This document shows positions 25,053-33,803 of a stretch of 36,501 nucleotides of DNA, one piece after another (positions within the stretch are counted from its first letter, which is position 1; each line of letters begins with the position of its first letter). Position numbers and translations under genes: made by a program. The stretch is taken from NCBI GenBank assembly GCA_031287415.1, contig JAITSY010000010.1, forward strand, positions 1-36,501, given 5' to 3'. Source of the stretch: Candidatus Methanorbis basalitermitum. Its GTDB lineage: Archaea; Halobacteriota; Methanomicrobia; Methanomicrobiales; Methanocorpusculaceae. The notes under the pieces are model-generated. The model had not been told where the DNA came from and did no database searches. It saw only the letters and a program-made list of their open reading frames with translations.

Positions 25053-27290
25053 TCAAGCCCTCAGGGAAACAACATCCTCAATCGCAGAAACATCCCAGAT
25101 ATCCGGCGGACATGCAGATGTTTTGCGAACGGTGTACTCCGCAGCGGCAGCCTTGAGCGAGCCTAGGTCCGGCAGGATCAACAGGAGATCAATCTGCGGA
25201 TCCACTGGAACTGCCGAAACTATCTCAAGAGCGGACCGCATATGCTGATATGACAGGTTTGCAGGATTTTGCATCACCGCGAAACTCGCCGCGGTAAACG
25301 CTTCATCGTACTTGCCCATGCCGGTAAGCGCACGGGCACGCCCCGCCCATGCTGCAGGAAACTGATCATTGATCTTCAGGGCGGAACTGCAGGCATCTGC
25401 GGCAGCCTGATATCTGCCTGCTTCGCACTCCATCCATCCAAGCTCGGCAAAGAGACGGGACCGCATTTCACATCCCGGATTTGCACGAAGAGCGGTTCGA
25501 AGAATGGCCCGCGACTCATCCAAAGAACCTGCAGAAAGCAAAGCACGTGCTGCGGCAGAACAGACAGCAGCACGTTCATCATCACGAGTGGATCGAGAAG
25601 TCACCCCATCAAGAACGGCAGATAGACTCTCCGAACAGAGATAAGGAATGACCGGCTCAATGACAGTAGAAATGTCCATATTTTTCAGCCATGCATCAGT
25701 AATCGCAGCATTCAGCTCCTGAACAATCAGTGCGGGAGACGCACCATTTGCCGCGAGAATAGCTGCTCTTTGTGCTGGAGCGGCTGCATATTCATCCGCA
25801 TTCCTTCCAGCGGCCATTGCCGCCTTGAACTGCAGTGCGGAAACATCCACAGATACAGACCTGCCGTACCACCGCAGGGCAGACTCAGGATCAAACCCAA
25901 AGTAGGCAGCATTACCCTGCGCTGCTGCTGCTGCCGACTCAACCGCCGCATCAACAGTTGCAAGTAAGAAAACATCCGGCCGACCATCTGCGGCCAGACA
26001 TGAATTTTGCTCAGAAAGCCGGGACAGGGCAGTAGATTCCAGATCCTCACCTCCATTCTCCCCGCTAACGACCTGTTCAAGGTAATGATATTCTGCCTCA
26101 TAAACATGGCGTCTGCGGCAGGATGCAGCAAGGTCCAGATACAAATGCAGTTTGTCAGGGGTAGGGAGGGCGTCTGCAAGCTCGCCGATTCTTGTGTAAT
26201 ACTCGCTCATATCCTCTCCCAGATCCTCACCAACCTCGCAGAGATTTTTCAGACCAACCGCCATCTGATACGCACCGGAACCGCGAGAGGCAAGAAATGC
26301 ACTTTTGTATGCTTCAAACGCATTGTCGAAATCTCCTGCTTTCTGGAGGGTCATGCCAATCCGCTCAAACGCCAAAATCTCTGCGGGAGTTCCAGGGAAA
26401 GCAAGGGTAATGTTTGCATACAGATCAAGAGCTGGATCACAATTTCCTGAAGCATACAACCAGTTCGCCGTGGAGAGAGCTGCATCCGGACAGTCACATT
26501 GCAAAAGCGGGGCACACAGAATTTCCCACTCGGCAGTGGAAGGCTGGGGCGTATTCAACCATGCGATCATCTCCTCCCGCGGCAGAGAAGAAAACCATGC
26601 GCCTGCAGCGCAGACAACACAATCATAGACATTCTGCAGCGGAAGCGCAGGAGTGCCAGCAAGAACCGCCGCATATCGATCAAGAGGGAACTCATACCAG
26701 ATTGGTCGGTGCCCCTTACCGAAGTACATATCAGGATTACTGATCTCGGTAACTGTAATACGGCGGGTTTGAAACTGCCACCAGCTTTTCGGGCGGGCAT
26801 CTCCAGCAGCTGCAATAATCTCAGCCGTCTGATTTGTGCCAGAAATATAAGAACGCAGAAGTGCCGAGACTGCCATCCGCCGGGGAACATGCTTTTCTTT
26901 GACAGAGGAGGCATACTCACGCCTCAACCAGAGTTGCAAGGCAGACACCGCCGCCTCACCCGATACAACGGGCTGCTGCGTTGCAATCCCATGCTGGGGG
27001 GGCTGCAAATCTTCCATTGGCAGAACATTTCCGTCGGTATTGACTGCCACAGCAAGAAGATCCAAGAGAACACGGCTATCATTCGAGTGTTGCAGAACAG
27101 CGGCAAGCACGCGGGCATGAAATCCGCCATCGACACTCATCCGATGCAGAAATAGATTGTAAAACACGATTTTTTCATGTACTTTGCGGCGGACAGCGTC
27201 ATCATCAGCTGTGAAGAAAATCTCCTCAGCAAGAATTGTCAGATAGTCACAGTAGTATTGTTGGGTCAGATTCCCCTCGCTGACTCGCAT
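25053..27290 (-). CDS. Large TPR-repeat protein
   Basis: 745 aa, unknown function. The C-terminal two-thirds are rich in paired helices of the tetratricopeptide type. Clear units are AEILAFERIGMTLQKAGDFD, SRLFAELGWMECEAGRYQAA followed by KINDQFPAAWAGRARALTGM and YDEAFTAASFAVMQNPANLS. TPR arrays bind other proteins. The N-terminal 250 residues are helical and lack repeats I can name (CDYLTILAEEIFFTADDDAV). There is no signal peptide or membrane segment, so it is probably cytoplasmic. It lies 150 bp downstream of mtrH on the same strand but after a terminator, so it is probably transcribed separately. The ATG at 27290 is the only reasonable start. Confidence 0.75.
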   Translation of the reverse strand: MRVSEGNLTQQYYCDYLTILAEEIFFTADDDAVRRKVHEKIVFYNLFLHRMSVDGGFHARVLAAVLQHSNDSRVLLDLLAVAVNTDGNVLPMEDLQPPQHGIATQQPVVSGEAAVSALQLWLRREYASSVKEKHVPRRMAVSALLRSYISGTNQTAEIIAAAGDARPKSWWQFQTRRITVTEISNPDMYFGKGHRPIWYEFPLDRYAAVLAGTPALPLQNVYDCVVCAAGAWFSSLPREEMIAWLNTPQPSTAEWEILCAPLLQCDCPDAALSTANWLYASGNCDPALDLYANITLAFPGTPAEILAFERIGMTLQKAGDFDNAFEAYKSAFLASRGSGAYQMAVGLKNLCEVGEDLGEDMSEYYTRIGELADALPTPDKLHLYLDLAASCRRRHVYEAEYHYLEQVVSGENGGEDLESTALSRLSEQNSCLAADGRPDVFLLATVDAAVESAAAAAQGNAAYFGFDPESALRWYGRSVSVDVSALQFKAAMAAGRNADEYAAAPAQRAAILAANGASPALIVQELNAAITDAWLKNMDISTVIEPVIPYLCSESLSAVLDGVTSRSTRDDERAAVCSAAARALLSAGSLDESRAILRTALRANPGCEMRSRLFAELGWMECEAGRYQAAADACSSALKINDQFPAAWAGRARALTGMGKYDEAFTAASFAVMQNPANLSYQHMRSALEIVSAVPVDPQIDLLLILPDLGSLKAAAAEYTVRKTSACPPDIWDVSAIEDVVSLRA

Positions 27291-27364
27291 GATAATAGAT
27301 CGTTTTTTATGTTAACACTATGTATTCCTTCTGCTACCAGCAAGGAAGGCTGCATTGTAAAATT

Positions 27365-27417
27365 GAAAAAAACAAAAAAGCTGCTCACAAAAAATAGGAA
27401 CGCAGTGAGATACTGCG
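27365..27417 (-). terminator. Terminator of the mtr operon
   Basis: On the minus strand, 25 nt after the mtrH stop, CGCAGT-ATCTC-ACTGCG forms a 6-bp hairpin (27401-27417). It is followed by several T tracts (T6, T6 and T7 between about 27365 and 27394). This suits strong T-rich termination before the TPR gene. Confidence 0.65.
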
Positions 27418-27442
27418 GAAGGTGTTTTTCTGAAGATCTGAT

Positions 27443-28462
27443 TTAAACAAGCTTGTACAGCGGGCCCTCGTGATCCTGTGGCTCACCGCCAAGTTCTTTT
27501 AAGGCCTCAGACAGAACGACGTCGGAGAAGGCTGCTGCGGTTGCGATACCTTCCATGTTCTCAATCGGACCGAACATGATAAGATCAGCACCAAGTGTCA
27601 TTGCCATGATGTTACAGCCGATATCCGGCGAGGACCAGGCAATCTGGCGAATGCCCTCAATACCACCATAATGATGGTGGAACATCTGCTCTGCAAGCAG
27701 GTCCTTGCCTTTGTACTGTTCGTGAATGTTCTTTCTCCAGCGCTTGAGCCAGGTCCAGGACACCGTCATGTTGTGGTATGCACCACCAGTCGGCAGTCCA
27801 TGGATTGCTTTGCATGCAAGAATCTCACGGAAAGAACCGGAGGAACCAAGGCCGAGCGGAGTTGCTGCAGTGTCGAGAATAGGGCGTTTGATACCGCACT
27901 CTTCTGCGATCTGCACCATACCCTTTGATTGACCTGCAACACCACCCTCGGAAAGTACCTTCTCACGGCCGGCAACAGAACCGTCTCCCGGGTTGAATGC
28001 AAGAACAATTGCGGAGTCCACATCGGACTCTGAAAGTGCCTGAATATTCTCCGGTGCAATGGACCCATTGATGGAGTTGTAGATTGCACGGTCTGCAAGA
28101 CCAACTTCCGTGACGTACTTCGTTGCATGGGCAAGTGCTGTCGGCGCGGAAGAATCCATCAGGAATGCAGTCTTGTTGTCGATACTGTCGAACCACTGGA
28201 AGTATGACTCGAAGGCCTCGCCGTACTCGGCGATGATCTGGATGAAGAAGTGGTTTCCGGTCGCATCAGTCAATTCCTGACAGCGGTTCCAGAGTGCTTC
28301 TGCTTTCGCTTTGTCGATCTTACCAGTGTGGTCATCAAGAACAACCTCATGTTTGTTGTAGAAGATGGATGCGCCGAGAACACGCGGGTATTCTCCTGGC
28401 TGTCCACCTATCTTTGTTCCGTTAAAGTCAAAGACCTGCTGCTCCTTTTCGAACTTGAACAT
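27443..28462 (-). CDS. mtrH: Methyl-H4MPT:CoM methyltransferase subunit H
   Basis: 339 aa. MtrH is the soluble subunit that moves the methyl group from methyl-tetrahydromethanopterin to the corrinoid on MtrA. It has the TIM-barrel-like methyltransferase sequence seen in the family: FNGTKIGGQPGEYPRVLGAS, FLMDSSAPTALAHATKY, YNSINGSIAPENIQAL and GADLIMFGPIENME. It is last in the operon, as in all mtrEDCBAFGH clusters, and follows the mtrA::mtrG fusion by 14 nt. GAGGTG upstream of the ATG is the ribosome binding site. Since two MtrA corrinoid domains are encoded upstream, this MtrH may have to serve both. Confidence 0.96.
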   Translation of the reverse strand: MFKFEKEQQVFDFNGTKIGGQPGEYPRVLGASIFYNKHEVVLDDHTGKIDKAKAEALWNRCQELTDATGNHFFIQIIAEYGEAFESYFQWFDSIDNKTAFLMDSSAPTALAHATKYVTEVGLADRAIYNSINGSIAPENIQALSESDVDSAIVLAFNPGDGSVAGREKVLSEGGVAGQSKGMVQIAEECGIKRPILDTAATPLGLGSSGSFREILACKAIHGLPTGGAYHNMTVSWTWLKRWRKNIHEQYKGKDLLAEQMFHHHYGGIEGIRQIAWSSPDIGCNIMAMTLGADLIMFGPIENMEGIATAAAFSDVVLSEALKELGGEPQDHEGPLYKLV

Positions 28463-28476
28463 ATTGGCACCTCAAT

Positions 28477-29220
28477 TTATATCATCAATATCAGTTTAGT
28501 CCATATCATCAGAATTACCAAAAAGGCAATACATCCTGCTACAAGACCGTAGAGGATACCGATGTCACGACCAATTTTTCTTCCGACACGCATCGCGATT
28601 TCCGCGTCCGTGAATTCTATCTTCTTCTCGATAGCATCGAGACGCTTCTCGATTTCGAGGAACTGCGGGTTCGCACTCGCAACCATTGCACCGCTGGCAC
28701 TTCCGCCATCGTCATCAGAGAGATGAACAACGATCGGATCAGCACCGAATGCTCCGGGGTCTTTTGCCTTAATCTCGCTGATCTTTGCAGAAATCTGACC
28801 AAGGTCTTCAGTTTCCATGATGTTGACGAGCTCAACCTGCTCCTGGAACCGCTTGATATCTGAGTCGCTCAAGTTCTCAAGGAACGGAATTGCCCCGATG
28901 GAACCGACGATCTTACCACCGTCAATACCATTTTTGTGCACCGCCTCGATGGACTGACCGGAAAGATGACCTTTCACTTCAGTACCACAGAGAAGGACAA
29001 AACGAATGTTTGGGTTTGAGATGACGTTGGCAACGATCTTTTCGATGCCGAGGTTTTCTGTCTTACAAGATCCTGCGAGGGCAGCTCCTGCCGCACAAAT
29101 TGCTGTTTCGTCAAGGTGAGAACCCATGGTGATAACAGCAACTGGGCTGTTTGCATCGCCGGTATGGTAGTCACCCTGGACAATCGGCCATCCATTTGCT
29201 GGTGATTTTTTATCTGCCAT
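28477..29220 (-). CDS. MtrA-MtrG fusion protein of the methyltransferase complex
   Basis: 247 aa. Residues 1 to about 180 are a full MtrA corrinoid-binding domain ([18 protein letters not shown]), with H85 in [15 protein letters not shown] at the place of the corrinoid-ligating histidine. Residues about 184-247 are Mtr[21 protein letters not shown], then [16 protein letters not shown] and one transmembrane helix. The gene sits exactly where mtrG is expected, between mtrF and mtrH, and the window has no other mtrG. The usual MtrA membrane anchor is missing, replaced by MtrG. The ribosome binding site GAGGTGA lies at the end of mtrF. The linker is a short Gly/Ser/Ala-rich stretch. The frame is open and the codons look normal, so a functional protein is likely. 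Confidence 0.92.
   Translation of the reverse strand: MADKKSPANGWPIVQGDYHTGDANSPVAVITMGSHLDETAICAAGAALAGSCKTENLGIEKIVANVISNPNIRFVLLCGTEVKGHLSGQSIEAVHKNGIDGGKIVGSIGAIPFLENLSDSDIKRFQEQVELVNIMETEDLGQISAKISEIKAKDPGAFGADPIVVHLSDDDGGSASGAMVASANPQFLEIEKRLDAIEKKIEFTDAEIAMRVGRKIGRDIGILYGLVAGCIAFLVILMIWTKLILMI
28808..28989 (-). repeat. Near-identical tract shared by mtrA and mtrA::mtrG, first copy
   Basis: This 182-bp stretch matches 29746-29927 with only two mismatches (28918 and 28926), including all other synonymous sites, whereas the sequence on both sides is clearly more divergent. It covers codons of about residues 78-138, including the corrinoid-ligand H85. Confidence 0.9.
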
Positions 29221-29226
29221 TCTTCT

Positions 29227-29421
29227 TCACCTCATGACAAGTACCAACACAGGAACAAAGATCGTAACGAGGGCGATGATGAGGCCTGCACCAAATCCAA
29301 CAAGTCCAGAGTCCATAACTGCAGACTCAATCTTGTAGGTACGAGCAAGAATTTGCCCCTTGTATCTGATGGCATCTACCATCTTATCGATGGCAGCCAT
29401 TCTGATAGTTGAACCTGCCAT
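29227..29421 (-). CDS. mtrF: Methyl-H4MPT:CoM methyltransferase subunit F
   Basis: 64 aa. An amphipathic N-terminal half (IDKMVDAIRYKGQILARTYK) is followed by one transmembrane helix (LVGFGAGLIIALVTIFVPVL). Size, sequence pattern and its place right after mtrA identify MtrF. This small subunit anchors and organises the membrane part of the complex. The start is 2 nt after the mtrA stop, and the stop is 6 nt before the fusion gene. Free-standing MtrF proteins are about this length. Confidence 0.88.
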   Translation of the reverse strand: MAGSTIRMAAIDKMVDAIRYKGQILARTYKIESAVMDSGLVGFGAGLIIALVTIFVPVLVLVMR

Positions 29422-29423
29422 TT

Positions 29424-30158
29424 TTAGATCACCCCAAAGAGGGTAACACCAAAGAGGGTAAGGGCAACGGTGAGACCGATCATCAGACCCTCAATCTTGC
29501 CCCCATAGAGGCCGGATGCGAATCTGGTACGGTAACCAATGTCGGTAACCATCATCTGGATGTATTTCATGCGGGCAGTGATGAGTGCCATCTCACCGGT
29601 TAAGGGTTCTTCCTCACCGGCTTCGGCCCCTGCACCGGATCCACTTTCATCACCGCTAATCTGAACGACAACCGGATCTGCACCGAAAGCTCCCGGGTCT
29701 CTTGCCTTGAGTTCACTGATCTTCGCGGCAATGACGTTCAAATCCTCAGTTTCCATGATGTTGACGAGCTCAACCTGCTCCTGGAACCGCTTGATATCTG
29801 AGTCGCTCAAGTTCTCAAGGAACGGAATTGCCCCGATGGAACCGACGATCTTACCGCCGTCAACACCATTTTTGTGCACCGCCTCGATGGACTGACCGGA
29901 AAGATGACCTTTCACTTCAGTACCACAAAGGAGGACAAAGCGAATGTTCGGGTTAGATATAATGTTGGCAACGATCTTTTCAATACCGAGATTTTCGGTT
30001 TTACAGGATCCTGCAAGAGCAGCCCCTGAAACGCAGATTGCCGTCTCATCGAGGTGAGATCCCATAGTGATTACAGCGACCGGGCTGTTTGCGTCACCGG
30101 TGTGGTAGTCACCCTGGACAATTGGCCATCCGCTTGCTGGTGATTTTTTATCTGCCAT
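29424..30158 (-). CDS. mtrA: Methyl-H4MPT:CoM methyltransferase corrinoid subunit A
   Basis: 244 aa from ATG 30158, preceded by GAGTGTGAG; an upstream TTG at 30173 is less likely. MtrA carries the corrinoid cofactor that accepts the methyl group from methyl-H4MPT and hands it to coenzyme M in the Na+-pumping step. H85 ([11 protein letters not shown]) matches the cobalt ligand. After the corrinoid domain come an acidic linker and a C-terminal membrane helix ([20 protein letters not shown]), the normal MtrA layout. The MtrA::MtrG gene two positions downstream shares most of residues 1-170; see the near-identical tract there. Confidence 0.96.
   Translation of the reverse strand: MADKKSPASGWPIVQGDYHTGDANSPVAVITMGSHLDETAICVSGAALAGSCKTENLGIEKIVANIISNPNIRFVLLCGTEVKGHLSGQSIEAVHKNGVDGGKIVGSIGAIPFLENLSDSDIKRFQEQVELVNIMETEDLNVIAAKISELKARDPGAFGADPVVVQISGDESGSGAGAEAGEEEPLTGEMALITARMKYIQMMVTDIGYRTRFASGLYGGKIEGLMIGLTVALTLFGVTLFGVI
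29746..29927 (-). repeat. Near-identical tract shared by mtrA and mtrA::mtrG, second copy
   Basis: Partner of 28808-28989, at a constant offset of 938 bp. The pair is a direct repeat inside the mtr operon. Confidence 0.9.
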
Positions 30159-30169
30159 GTAACTCACAC

Positions 30170-30454
30170 TCAAAATAACGCCAATGCGATCAAACCAGCG
30201 ATGACCAGTCCTGGAACAAGACCATACCAGAACGAAGTGACGAATCCTGCGTACAGGAGAGTTTTTTCGCGTCCTGGATAGCTGTTGAGGAAGTTCCCTT
30301 CTCCAGAGAGCATTCCGACGAGATCGTCTGCAATTTTTTCAAGTTCAGCAACCTGGTCAGTAACTGGCTGGTAGGATACACCGGCAGTCGTGACAATGCC
30401 TGCGATAGGGTCAGCTACGAGGCCAAATTCCGGTAATACTAAGATATATCCCAT
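30170..30454 (-). CDS. mtrB: Methyl-H4MPT:CoM methyltransferase subunit B
   Basis: 94 aa. A soluble N-terminal part ([20 protein letters not shown], then a helical [20 protein letters not shown]) is followed by one C-terminal transmembrane helix ([18 protein letters not shown]), as in known MtrB. It lies between mtrC and mtrA in the conserved order, 18 nt after mtrC and 11 nt before the chosen mtrA start. It is a small structural subunit of the membrane complex. Confidence 0.92.
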   Translation of the reverse strand: MGYILVLPEFGLVADPIAGIVTTAGVSYQPVTDQVAELEKIADDLVGMLSGEGNFLNSYPGREKTLLYAGFVTSFWYGLVPGLVIAGLIALALF

Positions 30455-30472
30455 TCTTGGTTCCTCCTGACT

Positions 30473-31318
30473 TTATTCCTCCGCATCGCTGAACGGCTTT
30501 GCGTCGAGCCATGCTGCTGCATCGCGTTTTGATAGGGCAAAGAACTGTCTGTAGGTCACAAACCATCCAATGAGTGCAATGACGAAGGATATCCAAGCTG
30601 CAATCTGAGAAACGAATGCAAAGGAAATAACCGCCATAACAATCATGGAAAGGAAGCCGCACTCAATCGCGAGCAGGTCAGTTCTGTCCTGCTTCTCTCC
30701 TGGGCCAAGACAGGCGTTGAACGGGTGCTGCAGGGCAATTGCACCGAGTATAAACGCAACCGCGATGATCCCGGCACTGATATAGGAGGCGTAGGGATCC
30801 GTGAGGCCTGTTGTGATCTGATCATATCCAATATCTCCAGTTGCAACAGCGGTCAGACCCATAAGGGTGAGACAGCCGACAGCTGCAAGCTCGGCAATGC
30901 TGCGAGTCATGACCGGGATCTTCATGTTCAGGACGGAGTTAGAGATCCATCCAAGGATGAGACCGACAATCAGCGCAACGAGTAATCCTGCAATCGGAAC
31001 AAGGAACGGATTGACCTTGGTTGCGAACAGCATGGCAATAACCCCAGAACCAAACGCAAGCATACCTGCGGACGGAACGCCGGTACCAATACCGTAGCTG
31101 CAGAGTTTTTTGATTGTGCTGTTGCCCCAACGAAGGGTGAAAACAGCTGCGATTCCACCGCTGACGCAGGCGATCGCGGGATAGCTCCAGCTGCCGTCTC
31201 CAGCAACTGATGCGGCAGCAATTGCAATGTAGAGAAAAAACAGTGCAAGAATGCCATTTTTCATCATGACTGTATTATGGGGAACACCGTCATGTGATAC
31301 TTCAACTTTTACTGACAT
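30473..31318 (-). CDS. mtrC: Methyl-H4MPT:CoM methyltransferase subunit C
   Basis: 281 aa, polytopic membrane protein with about seven or eight hydrophobic segments, for example MKNGILALFFLYIAIAAASV and MIVMAVISFAFVSQIAAWIS. The characteristic inner stretch GNSTIKKLCSYGIGTGVPSA and ALQHPFNACLGPGEKQDRT identify MtrC. Together with MtrD and MtrE it makes up the large membrane part thought to conduct Na+. It is followed by mtrB in the same operon and starts 12 nt after the mtrD stop. Confidence 0.95.
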   Translation of the reverse strand: MSVKVEVSHDGVPHNTVMMKNGILALFFLYIAIAAASVAGDGSWSYPAIACVSGGIAAVFTLRWGNSTIKKLCSYGIGTGVPSAGMLAFGSGVIAMLFATKVNPFLVPIAGLLVALIVGLILGWISNSVLNMKIPVMTRSIAELAAVGCLTLMGLTAVATGDIGYDQITTGLTDPYASYISAGIIAVAFILGAIALQHPFNACLGPGEKQDRTDLLAIECGFLSMIVMAVISFAFVSQIAAWISFVIALIGWFVTYRQFFALSKRDAAAWLDAKPFSDAEE

Positions 31319-31330
31319 TTTTTACACACC

Positions 31331-32167
31331 TCAAAAAATTGCCACCACTAGAAGTGCAACGAGACCGCAGATGCCGCTTGCACAAATTGCGGCGACGATT
31401 GCACGGGGAAAACGCTTGAACTTCGGGTCATGCGGGCCCTCGATGGTTCCGGTAATGTTGTACGCAGAGAGTACTGCAATAACAAGGAACATACCAATTG
31501 CAAAGATACCTGCAAGGCCAACTGCCAAAGCATTTGTACCTTCACTGGTGGGAAGGAGGATCACGTTGTAGAAGTTGAGAAGTTCAATGTAGATGAGTGT
31601 TCCGCCAAGGCCGCCAAGCAGACCTCCGAAAACACCGCCAACATAGGAGATGAACGGAAGTCCGTGACCTTCGGTTCCCTGGGATTTGTACTCAGGCTGA
31701 GAGTCGCCGGTAATCGGGTCTTTCTCGACCTTGCCAGATGCTGCGGGGATACCCATGCCGTAGACATAGGAGATGTTCACCATCAGACAGGTGATTGCCA
31801 TCATTAAACCGCCGCCAATTGCACCACCAGCGAGAGCGACCCAAAGGCCGATGTGCGCTGCCCACGCTCCTCCAAATAGTCCTGCAAGACCTGCACCGGT
31901 CGCAAGCATTGCGACACCGGTTGCGATGCCTGGCGACTGTCCCATTGCTGCCGGCGCACCGCCGACCGGAACGAAATGGACACCAAATGCAATCAGGGCT
32001 GCACCGATGATGATACCAATCAGAGCTTCGACGGCAAGGCAGCCGAAGCTGCCAAGAAGCCAGTAAGCAGTACCGATAAAGATGATTGCAAAGAAGATTG
32101 CGATAAGGGAAGCAACAGGCTGGAAAGCTCCGGCGGCTGCTCCTGGTTTTGCTGCAATTGCGCTCAT
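31331..32167 (-). CDS. mtrD: Methyl-H4MPT:CoM methyltransferase subunit D
   Basis: 278 aa, membrane protein with several Gly/Ala-rich helices (LIGIIIGAALIAFGVHFVPV, GGAIGGGLMMAITCLMVNIS). The conserved loop GMGIPAASGKVEKDPITGDS is an MtrD hallmark. It begins 2 nt after the mtrE stop, so the two are translationally coupled. It is part of the Na+-translocating membrane module. Confidence 0.95.
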   Translation of the reverse strand: MSAIAAKPGAAAGAFQPVASLIAIFFAIIFIGTAYWLLGSFGCLAVEALIGIIIGAALIAFGVHFVPVGGAPAAMGQSPGIATGVAMLATGAGLAGLFGGAWAAHIGLWVALAGGAIGGGLMMAITCLMVNISYVYGMGIPAASGKVEKDPITGDSQPEYKSQGTEGHGLPFISYVGGVFGGLLGGLGGTLIYIELLNFYNVILLPTSEGTNALAVGLAGIFAIGMFLVIAVLSAYNITGTIEGPHDPKFKRFPRAIVAAICASGICGLVALLVVAIF

Positions 32168-32169
32168 GT

Positions 32170-33072
32170 TCAGGCCTCCGCAGTGTAGGGTCCGTAGTTC
32201 GTACGTGCCCAGATCTCAACATAGCGATCGATGATCATGAAGAGAACAATGATGAGGGCACCAACGATTACTGCTCCCCACCCAACTGCACCCCAGTTAT
32301 CAAGGGAATGCTCAAAGAGAACGGTACGCCACAGTTCAAGGAACACGATTAACCCAAAACAAAGACCAGAAGCCGGTCCACCGAATTTAGCGGTGAAAAA
32401 GCCGTTGTCAATAGAGCTTCTCTGACCTGCTTCTGCATACCGGACGATGTTACCGGATGCAGAGATGGGAACACCAGCACCGAACTTCTGATTTTGGTAC
32501 TGGCGTTCCTTTCCGTAGTACGGGTTTCCAGTTGCAGAACCTGCTGCACCAAGAGCAAGACCCCATACAATACCGAGAAGCGGAAGTGCGAATGGATGCT
32601 GGAGCATTGTTGACATGAGGTAACATGCGGCTACCGTGGTTAAAATTGCAACAAATGCGTGAGCCATGGTTACAGTCGTTACTGATTTCAAAACATCAAT
32701 AAAGACCGGCTGTCCGAACTTGGAAAGACTTGCCGTTCTTCCAAGGTATGCAGTGGTAGCATAGATACCCTGCACAAAGGTTGCGAGAACTGTACCGAAA
32801 ATGATTGCCAGCATTGCATTGACATGCAACATAGTGAATGCCCATGCAATACCGCAAGCAAGGGTTACCCACAGAGTGTAGGCGGGGGGTTCACCGGATA
32901 CTGCTTTGTTGTAGATACGGTGAGTGTACCCCATCTGCGGTGCGAGCTGGACCTGAGAGTTCGGGTCACCCTGTGATCCGATGTTGGACTCAGTATCCTC
33001 GGCTGCACCTGCCATCGCTGCGAGCGCTCCCGCAAAGGCAGTTACTCCAATGCCGATTATAATTTCTTGCAT
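32170..33072 (-). CDS. mtrE: Methyl-H4MPT:CoM methyltransferase subunit E
   Basis: 300 aa from ATG 33072 (MQEIIIGIGVTAFAGALAAM), preceded by GGGAGA; the frame runs on upstream into the leader. It is a polytopic membrane protein with a long conserved extramembrane loop (ESNIGSQGDPNSQVQLAPQM, GYTHRIYNKAVSGEPPAYTL). MtrE is first in the conserved mtrEDCBAFGH order and the largest of the three integral subunits that form the Na+ path. Transcription seems to start about 400 nt upstream. Confidence 0.95.
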   Translation of the reverse strand: MQEIIIGIGVTAFAGALAAMAGAAEDTESNIGSQGDPNSQVQLAPQMGYTHRIYNKAVSGEPPAYTLWVTLACGIAWAFTMLHVNAMLAIIFGTVLATFVQGIYATTAYLGRTASLSKFGQPVFIDVLKSVTTVTMAHAFVAILTTVAACYLMSTMLQHPFALPLLGIVWGLALGAAGSATGNPYYGKERQYQNQKFGAGVPISASGNIVRYAEAGQRSSIDNGFFTAKFGGPASGLCFGLIVFLELWRTVLFEHSLDNWGAVGWGAVIVGALIIVLFMIIDRYVEIWARTNYGPYTAEA

Positions 33073-33485
33073 GTAAGAATCTCCCTTGAGTTTGCGTAAC
33101 ATGAATTTCTCAACTCATGCATGCACCTGAACACCATGCAGGCGTCAGGGCCAACATTTCCATTGAGGAAACGAGAGTATTGTTCCAGTTCATAGCTGAA
33201 ACGAAGGATGCATCTCAAGTAACCACACGATAATCTATCGTGCAGACGTCTCAGGAGTCTAATGATAGACTCACGGACAAGTTGCAACACGGCCTGACGG
33301 CCGCCTGCCTGAGGCAGACGGGGCAGGCGGCAGGGCAGAGGGCGCAACGACCACATCTGCCTTGCTGCTTTCACAATTCGTTCATCTACGTGGAATGCCG
33401 TGAATGTTTGAACTAACGTTACCACTCTAAAGAATGGAGTACATAGTGTGGACAGTTACTTGTTTGCGGGGGAAGTATATTAATA
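33073..33485 (-). promoter_or_regulatory. Long structured leader of the mtr operon
   Basis: No good TATA box lies close to mtrE; the nearest strong A/T elements are at 33474-33527, so the leader may be about 400 nt. In it are two adjacent perfect hairpins, CACGATA-ATC-TATCGTG (33226-33242) and GAGTCTA-ATGA-TAGACTC (33255-33272). A GC-rich nested structure (GCCTGCC...GGCAGGC with CTGCC-TGA-GGCAG inside, about 33302-33328) follows. A piece near 33346-33366 resembles the right end of the palindromic element beside fae. An open frame crosses the leader in phase with mtrE but has no protein-like character. Confidence 0.5.
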
Positions 33486-33527
33486 TATGGACTAGTGGTT
33501 TTGATAACAATATATAAATATATCGTT
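33474..33527 (-). promoter_or_regulatory. Probable mtr operon promoter region
   Basis: Two A/T-rich blocks, TCCATATATTAATATACT (33474-33491, minus strand) and CGATATATTTATATATTG (about 33510-33527), are the best TATA candidates for the mtr operon. The second is preceded on the minus strand by GGAAAC, a BRE-like purine-rich stretch. Both are near-symmetrical, so rightward transcription toward the methyltransferase gene is also possible. Confidence 0.4.
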
Positions 33528-33803
33528 TCCTTCTATTGATATAGACAGTTATGTTTCTGATTTGAAGACCGGTTCCCATTCGTACTGATAATCCCATTAA
33601 TTATACGTAAATCGTCGAAGAGCGATTCATTAATTGATTATTTTTGCTTTTTAGTCCAGTTTCACCAAATTATTTGTTTCGGAATGATACCATTACTAAC
33701 TAAGATGTATATCTTAGGTTAACCTACTTTCTCTCTCGGTATACTTGAAAATAGAGGTGAGGTAAATGTAAAAAAATCGGAATTATACAGATATGGAGAT
33801 GAA
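33528..33803. other. AT-rich spacer at the edge of the accessory island
   Basis: No gene is seen. The sequence is clearly AT-richer than the core genes to the left. The frame of the following methyltransferase is open back to TAA near 33719-33721 but without an ATG. In another frame SPNYLFRND (about 33657-33683) recalls a degenerate SPPY motif of methyltransferases, but a stop follows soon after. Confidence 0.35.

Noticed and set aside
33057-33425. 122-codon frame running through the mtr leader in phase with mtrE
   Set aside because: The translation is Arg/Leu/Pro-rich from hairpin sequence; the true MtrE start at 33072 has a ribosome binding site and family-like N-terminus.
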